A DNA stretch of 64,000 nucleotides from Streptomyces sp. NBC_00094 (GTDB taxonomy: Bacteria; Actinomycetota; Actinomycetes; Streptomycetales; Streptomycetaceae): the NCBI RefSeq assembly GCF_026343125.1, contig NZ_JAPEMB010000001.1, positions 2,790,001 through 2,854,000 of the forward strand, written 5' to 3'. Below, one piece after another: positions 61,140 to 64,000 of the stretch (the first letter of the stretch is position 1; each line of letters opens with the position of its first letter). Made by a program: the position numbers and the translations under genes. The notes beneath the pieces were generated by a model. That model made no database searches and was not told the origin of the DNA. It saw only the letters and a list, made by a program, of their open reading frames with translations.

Positions 61140-63167
61140 CTAGGGGGTCGTCGGTCGCGTCGGGTCCGTGGTGCCACGGCCTCGGGACAGGACCTCGCGG
61201 GTGCGCTGGAGGCGCAGGGCGAGCTGGACCTCCAGGACCTGGCCCGGCTTCTGCCATTCCGGGCCGAGGAGTTCGCCGATCCGCTCCAGGCGGCGTGAGA
61301 CCGTGTTGGGGTGGACGTGCAGCGCCTCGGCCGCGTTGGTCGGGCTGGCGCCGGAGGCGAAGTACGCCTCCAGGGTGCGCGTGAGGTCGGTGAACCGCTC
61401 GGCGTCGTAGTCGAGTACGGGCCCGATCGCGCCCTCGACGAAGCCCTCCACGTCGTGGTCGTCGGAGAGCAGCAGCCCCAGGAAGCCGAGGTCCTGCACG
61501 GAGGCCGCCGAACCGGTGCCGCCCAGCGCGCTCATCGCGTCGAGGCACCGCACGGCCTCCAGGTACATCCGCCCGACGCCGTCCGGGCTCTGACCGGGTC
61601 CCGAGGCGGCGACCGAGACGGGGTGGCCGAGCAGCGGGGAGAGCTCCGCGGCGACGGCCTGGGCGGCGGCGGAGGCGTCGATGCCGGGGAGCAGCAGCAC
61701 GATGCAGCCGCCCTGCACGGTCTTGAGGCCGGAGAGGCGGTACGCGTACGAGGACGCCCACACGACCGCCCGGCCCTGCTCGCCGCCCTCCGGCCGGGCC
61801 ACCACGAGGACGTGCGGTCGGCGCAGGTCGACGCCGAGGCGGCGGGCCCGCTGCCCGATCTGCTGCGGCGCGTGCGGCGGGTCGGCGATGAGGTCGTCGA
61901 GGAGTTCGTCGCGTACGGGCCCCTCGGCGACGGCCGTGGAGCGCCGCATCAGGAGGAGGAAGGCGACGGCCTGGGCGGCGAGTTCGAGAAGCCGCTCGTC
62001 CTCGCCGGTGAGCCCGCTCGCGGCACGGATCACCAGGCCGCCGAGGTCCTCGGAGCCCGCGATGACCGGGGCGACCCAGGTGTCCTCGTCGGCCAGGACC
62101 GGACGGCGGCGGGCGTGCGCGTCGAGCGAGGCCTTCTTGACGGTCTTCTCGTCCAGGCCGGGGATCTCCCCGCCGGCGAGGCAGCGGCCGCCCTGGTCGT
62201 GGATGAGGACGGTGGCGTCGAGGGCGTCCCCCGCGGCCTTGGCCACGTTGCCCAGGTCACCGCCGGCGAGGACGAGGTTCATGATGCGGCTGTGGGCCTC
62301 GCTGACATGCCGCATCCGGGTGAGGCTGGTCCGTACACGGGAGCTGTCGCGCTCCAGTTCGGAGACCTCGGCGCGGGTCCGGTCGAGGAGTCCGGCCTTC
62401 TCCACGGCGAGGGCGGCGAGGTCGGCGAGCGCGGTGAGGAGGCCGATCTCCTCGGAGGTGTGGTCGCGGACGCGCCGGTCCGCGCCGTAGAGCACGCCGA
62501 TGACGGTCTCCCCGCTGCGCAGCGGCGCGGCCATGATGGCGTGCACGTCCTCGGCGCGCAGGGCCGCCTCGGCCGCCTCGTCGAAGGCCGGCGCGTGGAC
62601 GCCCGCGTCGAGGGAGCCGGAGGGGGCGAAGCGCTCGTCGGCGAGGTAGTCCGCGGTCCAGACGGGCTCGTCGTGGAGCTGGACCGCGCCGCCGAGTCCG
62701 TACCCCTCGGCGATCCTGAGCCCGGCGGCGAGGTGCGGTCCGGTCGTCCGGCCGGGGCCGGTGTCGAGCCCGGCGCGGGCGCCCTCGATCGTGTGGACGT
62801 GGCAGCTGCCGTGCGGGCCCCGCAGCGTCACGAACGCCAGGTCGAGGCCGAGGAGCCGGCGGGCGCGGCGGATGACGACGCGAAGCAGGCTGTCGAGGTC
62901 GTACGAGAAGGTCAGATCGCGCGCGGTGTCGGTGAGGGCGGCGAGTCCGGCCTCGCGGCGCGCGGCGTCCTCGTGTCCGGAGCGGACCTCGGCGGCGAGC
63001 TTCACGGCCCGCTCCAGGCGGTCGAGTCCGTCGCCGGTGAGACCGCCCAGGCGGGCCTCGTCGAGGAGTTCGTCGAAACGTGCGGGCGGGGCCTGGCGGG
63101 CGATCAGTTCGAGGACCGCGAGCAGCGCGTCGGCACCGCCGGCTGCGTCCGCGCCGTGCGAGGTCAT
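61140..63167 (-). CDS. GAF-PucR/CdaR-type transcriptional regulator
   Basis: The 675-residue protein has an N-terminal GAF domain (about residues 85-260; LDLAFVTLRGPHGSCHVHTIEG), a coiled helix (about 265-300), a second sensory region and a C-terminal PucR-type helix-turn-helix (about 600-655). The helix-turn-helix includes LEAYFASGASPTNAAEALHVHPNTVSRRLERI, the HTH_30 block of CdaR/PucR activators. Such regulators respond to small carbon or nitrogen metabolites; the ligand is unknown. ATG 63167 is the start. No target operon is adjacent. Confidence 0.88.
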   Translation of the reverse strand: MTSHGADAAGGADALLAVLELIARQAPPARFDELLDEARLGGLTGDGLDRLERAVKLAAEVRSGHEDAARREAGLAALTDTARDLTFSYDLDSLLRVVIRRARRLLGLDLAFVTLRGPHGSCHVHTIEGARAGLDTGPGRTTGPHLAAGLRIAEGYGLGGAVQLHDEPVWTADYLADERFAPSGSLDAGVHAPAFDEAAEAALRAEDVHAIMAAPLRSGETVIGVLYGADRRVRDHTSEEIGLLTALADLAALAVEKAGLLDRTRAEVSELERDSSRVRTSLTRMRHVSEAHSRIMNLVLAGGDLGNVAKAAGDALDATVLIHDQGGRCLAGGEIPGLDEKTVKKASLDAHARRRPVLADEDTWVAPVIAGSEDLGGLVIRAASGLTGEDERLLELAAQAVAFLLLMRRSTAVAEGPVRDELLDDLIADPPHAPQQIGQRARRLGVDLRRPHVLVVARPEGGEQGRAVVWASSYAYRLSGLKTVQGGCIVLLLPGIDASAAAQAVAAELSPLLGHPVSVAASGPGQSPDGVGRMYLEAVRCLDAMSALGGTGSAASVQDLGFLGLLLSDDHDVEGFVEGAIGPVLDYDAERFTDLTRTLEAYFASGASPTNAAEALHVHPNTVSRRLERIGELLGPEWQKPGQVLEVQLALRLQRTREVLSRGRGTTDPTRPTTP

Positions 63168-63327
63168 GGCCCCACTCCCGTAAATAGAGCGAAATCGGGT
63201 GCCTTGGAGGAAACCCGTCCTGCTCGCCGAAACTAATTCGGCTTCGGGAGCCGGTCAACACAGGATCTGCCACGATCCAACGCCGCCCCGGCGCGCTTCG
63301 TTCCCGCGGGCGCGGCCGGGCGGGTCC

Positions 63328-64000
63328 TCAGACGAGCGAGCCCACGGGGACGGGCCTGGCCGTCCGGCCGCCCGGGGTGTACTGGACGGGCACATGGGCG
63401 CCGAGGAGGGAGCGGGCCGGGATGTGCCGCACGGCGAGGACCGAGCTCTGGAGCCGGCGCAGCCGCGCCGAGGGCTCCATGCCGTTCTCCCCCAGGAGGG
63501 CGGCGCGCAGCCGCTCGTACGCGGTGAGGGCCTCGTCGTGGTGGCCGCAGCGCAGCAGCGCGATCATGTAGTGGGCGTGCAGGGGCTCGCTGGTGCGGTA
63601 GCGGGCGACGAGTCCGGAGAGTTCGGAGAGGAGCTCGGCGTGCCGGCCCAGGCCGAGCTGCGCCTCGATCCACTGGTCGAGCACGCTGAGCCGGGACGCC
63701 TCCAGGCGTTCGATCTCGCAGCGGAGCCGGGGCCCGGCCGCCACGCCCGCGTAGGGCTCGCCGCGCCAGAGGGCGAGGGCCTCGCCGAGCCGGAGCGCGG
63801 CGCGCGCGAGGTCGCCGGCCTCCATGGCCCGGTAGCCGGCGCCGGCCGCCCGCTCGAACTGCCAGACGTCGTTGACGCCGCCGCCGGTGTCGAGGCGGTA
63901 ACCGCCCGGCTGGGAGACGAGGATCGCGTCCGCGGTGCGCCGGTCCGACCAGCCGGGGCGGGGCTCCGCCGCGTCGGCGCCACGGAGTGCGCTCGCGATG
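63328..64000 (-). CDS. BTAD-domain transcriptional regulator (AfsR/SARP type), partial
   Basis: The frame is open to the window edge, so the N-terminal OmpR-like DNA-binding part lies outside; 223 residues are visible. ILVSQPGGYRLDT is the characteristic end of the winged helix. It is followed by the bacterial transcriptional activator domain: MEAGDLARAALRLGEALALWRG, SRLSVLDQWIEAQLGLGRHAEL, HDEALTAYERLRAALLGENGMEPSARLRRLQ. Visible ATG codons are internal. The C-terminus ends soon after the BTAD domain, so this is a small SARP-type protein without NB-ARC and TPR domains. Such proteins activate secondary-metabolite or metabolic genes. Confidence 0.85.
   Translation of the reverse strand, partial: IASALRGADAAEPRPGWSDRRTADAILVSQPGGYRLDTGGGVNDVWQFERAAGAGYRAMEAGDLARAALRLGEALALWRGEPYAGVAAGPRLRCEIERLEASRLSVLDQWIEAQLGLGRHAELLSELSGLVARYRTSEPLHAHYMIALLRCGHHDEALTAYERLRAALLGENGMEPSARLRRLQSSVLAVRHIPARSLLGAHVPVQYTPGGRTARPVPVGSLV

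Overview
The window is high-GC actinobacterial chromosome, almost certainly Streptomyces. Third-codon positions are strongly G/C, GTG (and one TTG) starts are frequent, 4-nt stop/start overlaps are common, and several lineage-typical loci are present: a csnR-csnEFGHK chitosan-oligosaccharide operon, a glnX-glnH-pknG signalling locus, the sporulation dynamin pair dynA-dynB next to ssbB, and a LAETG-anchored thioester surface protein. The organisation looks like core chromosome with one small insertion hot spot. No rRNA, CRISPR array, prophage or biosynthetic cluster was seen.

Layout. 1-4750: end of an aminopeptidase N gene, then a leftward EamA exporter / LysR regulator / allantoicase row and a divergent MarR regulator with a palindromic site in the shared promoter. 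4791-12929: a leftward unit made of a 78-aa repeat ORF, malQ and a tiny membrane protein; a large secreted GH84 hexosaminidase-like protein; an HNH protein; and a MscS channel. 12987-19897: the csn operon, with its CsnR box and terminator. 20178-30809: seven rightward genes, GlnX membrane protein, GlnH binding protein, a coiled-coil unknown, PknG kinase, PP2C phosphatase, VWA protein and FHA protein. Three of them carry zinc ribbons, and together they form a likely amino-acid-responsive phosphosignalling module. 30811-33153: an IS481-family element, an IS630-family element and a 163-bp MITE-like palindrome stacked on the CTAG at the FHA stop codon.

33170-45481: a PCMT-like methyltransferase, a truncated haemoglobin, two very large FtsX-type permeases with one ABC ATPase, and a leftward chain ettA / thioesterase / unknown / GNAT. 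45664-48092: a lower-GC lipoprotein gene and the LAETG surface protein, separated by three strong hairpins. 48132-52296: ssbB and dynA-dynB. 52592-54901: tRNA-Arg(UCU) and a DnaQ-like exonuclease fused to two BRCT domains and a TerD domain. 54913-64000: a secreted phytase-type esterase-like protein, a secreted CYTH-like unknown, an AlkZ-like HTH_42 protein, a pair of CrcB fluoride-channel genes, a transposase-like gene lacking its first catalytic Asp, a GAF/PucR regulator and the end of a BTAD/AfsR-type regulator.

How the genes work together. The clearest functional units are the csn operon (repressor, lipoprotein, two permeases, GH4 glycosidase, sugar kinase), the GlnX-GlnH-PknG module with its own phosphatase and phospho-threonine reader, the FtsX/ABC trio, and dynA-dynB with ssbB for sporulation septation and chromosome segregation. 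The least explained elements are the coiled-coil protein inside the pknG operon, the repeat ORF coupled to malQ, the exonuclease-BRCT-TerD fusion, and the catalytic-residue changes in the GH84 and transposase-like proteins.
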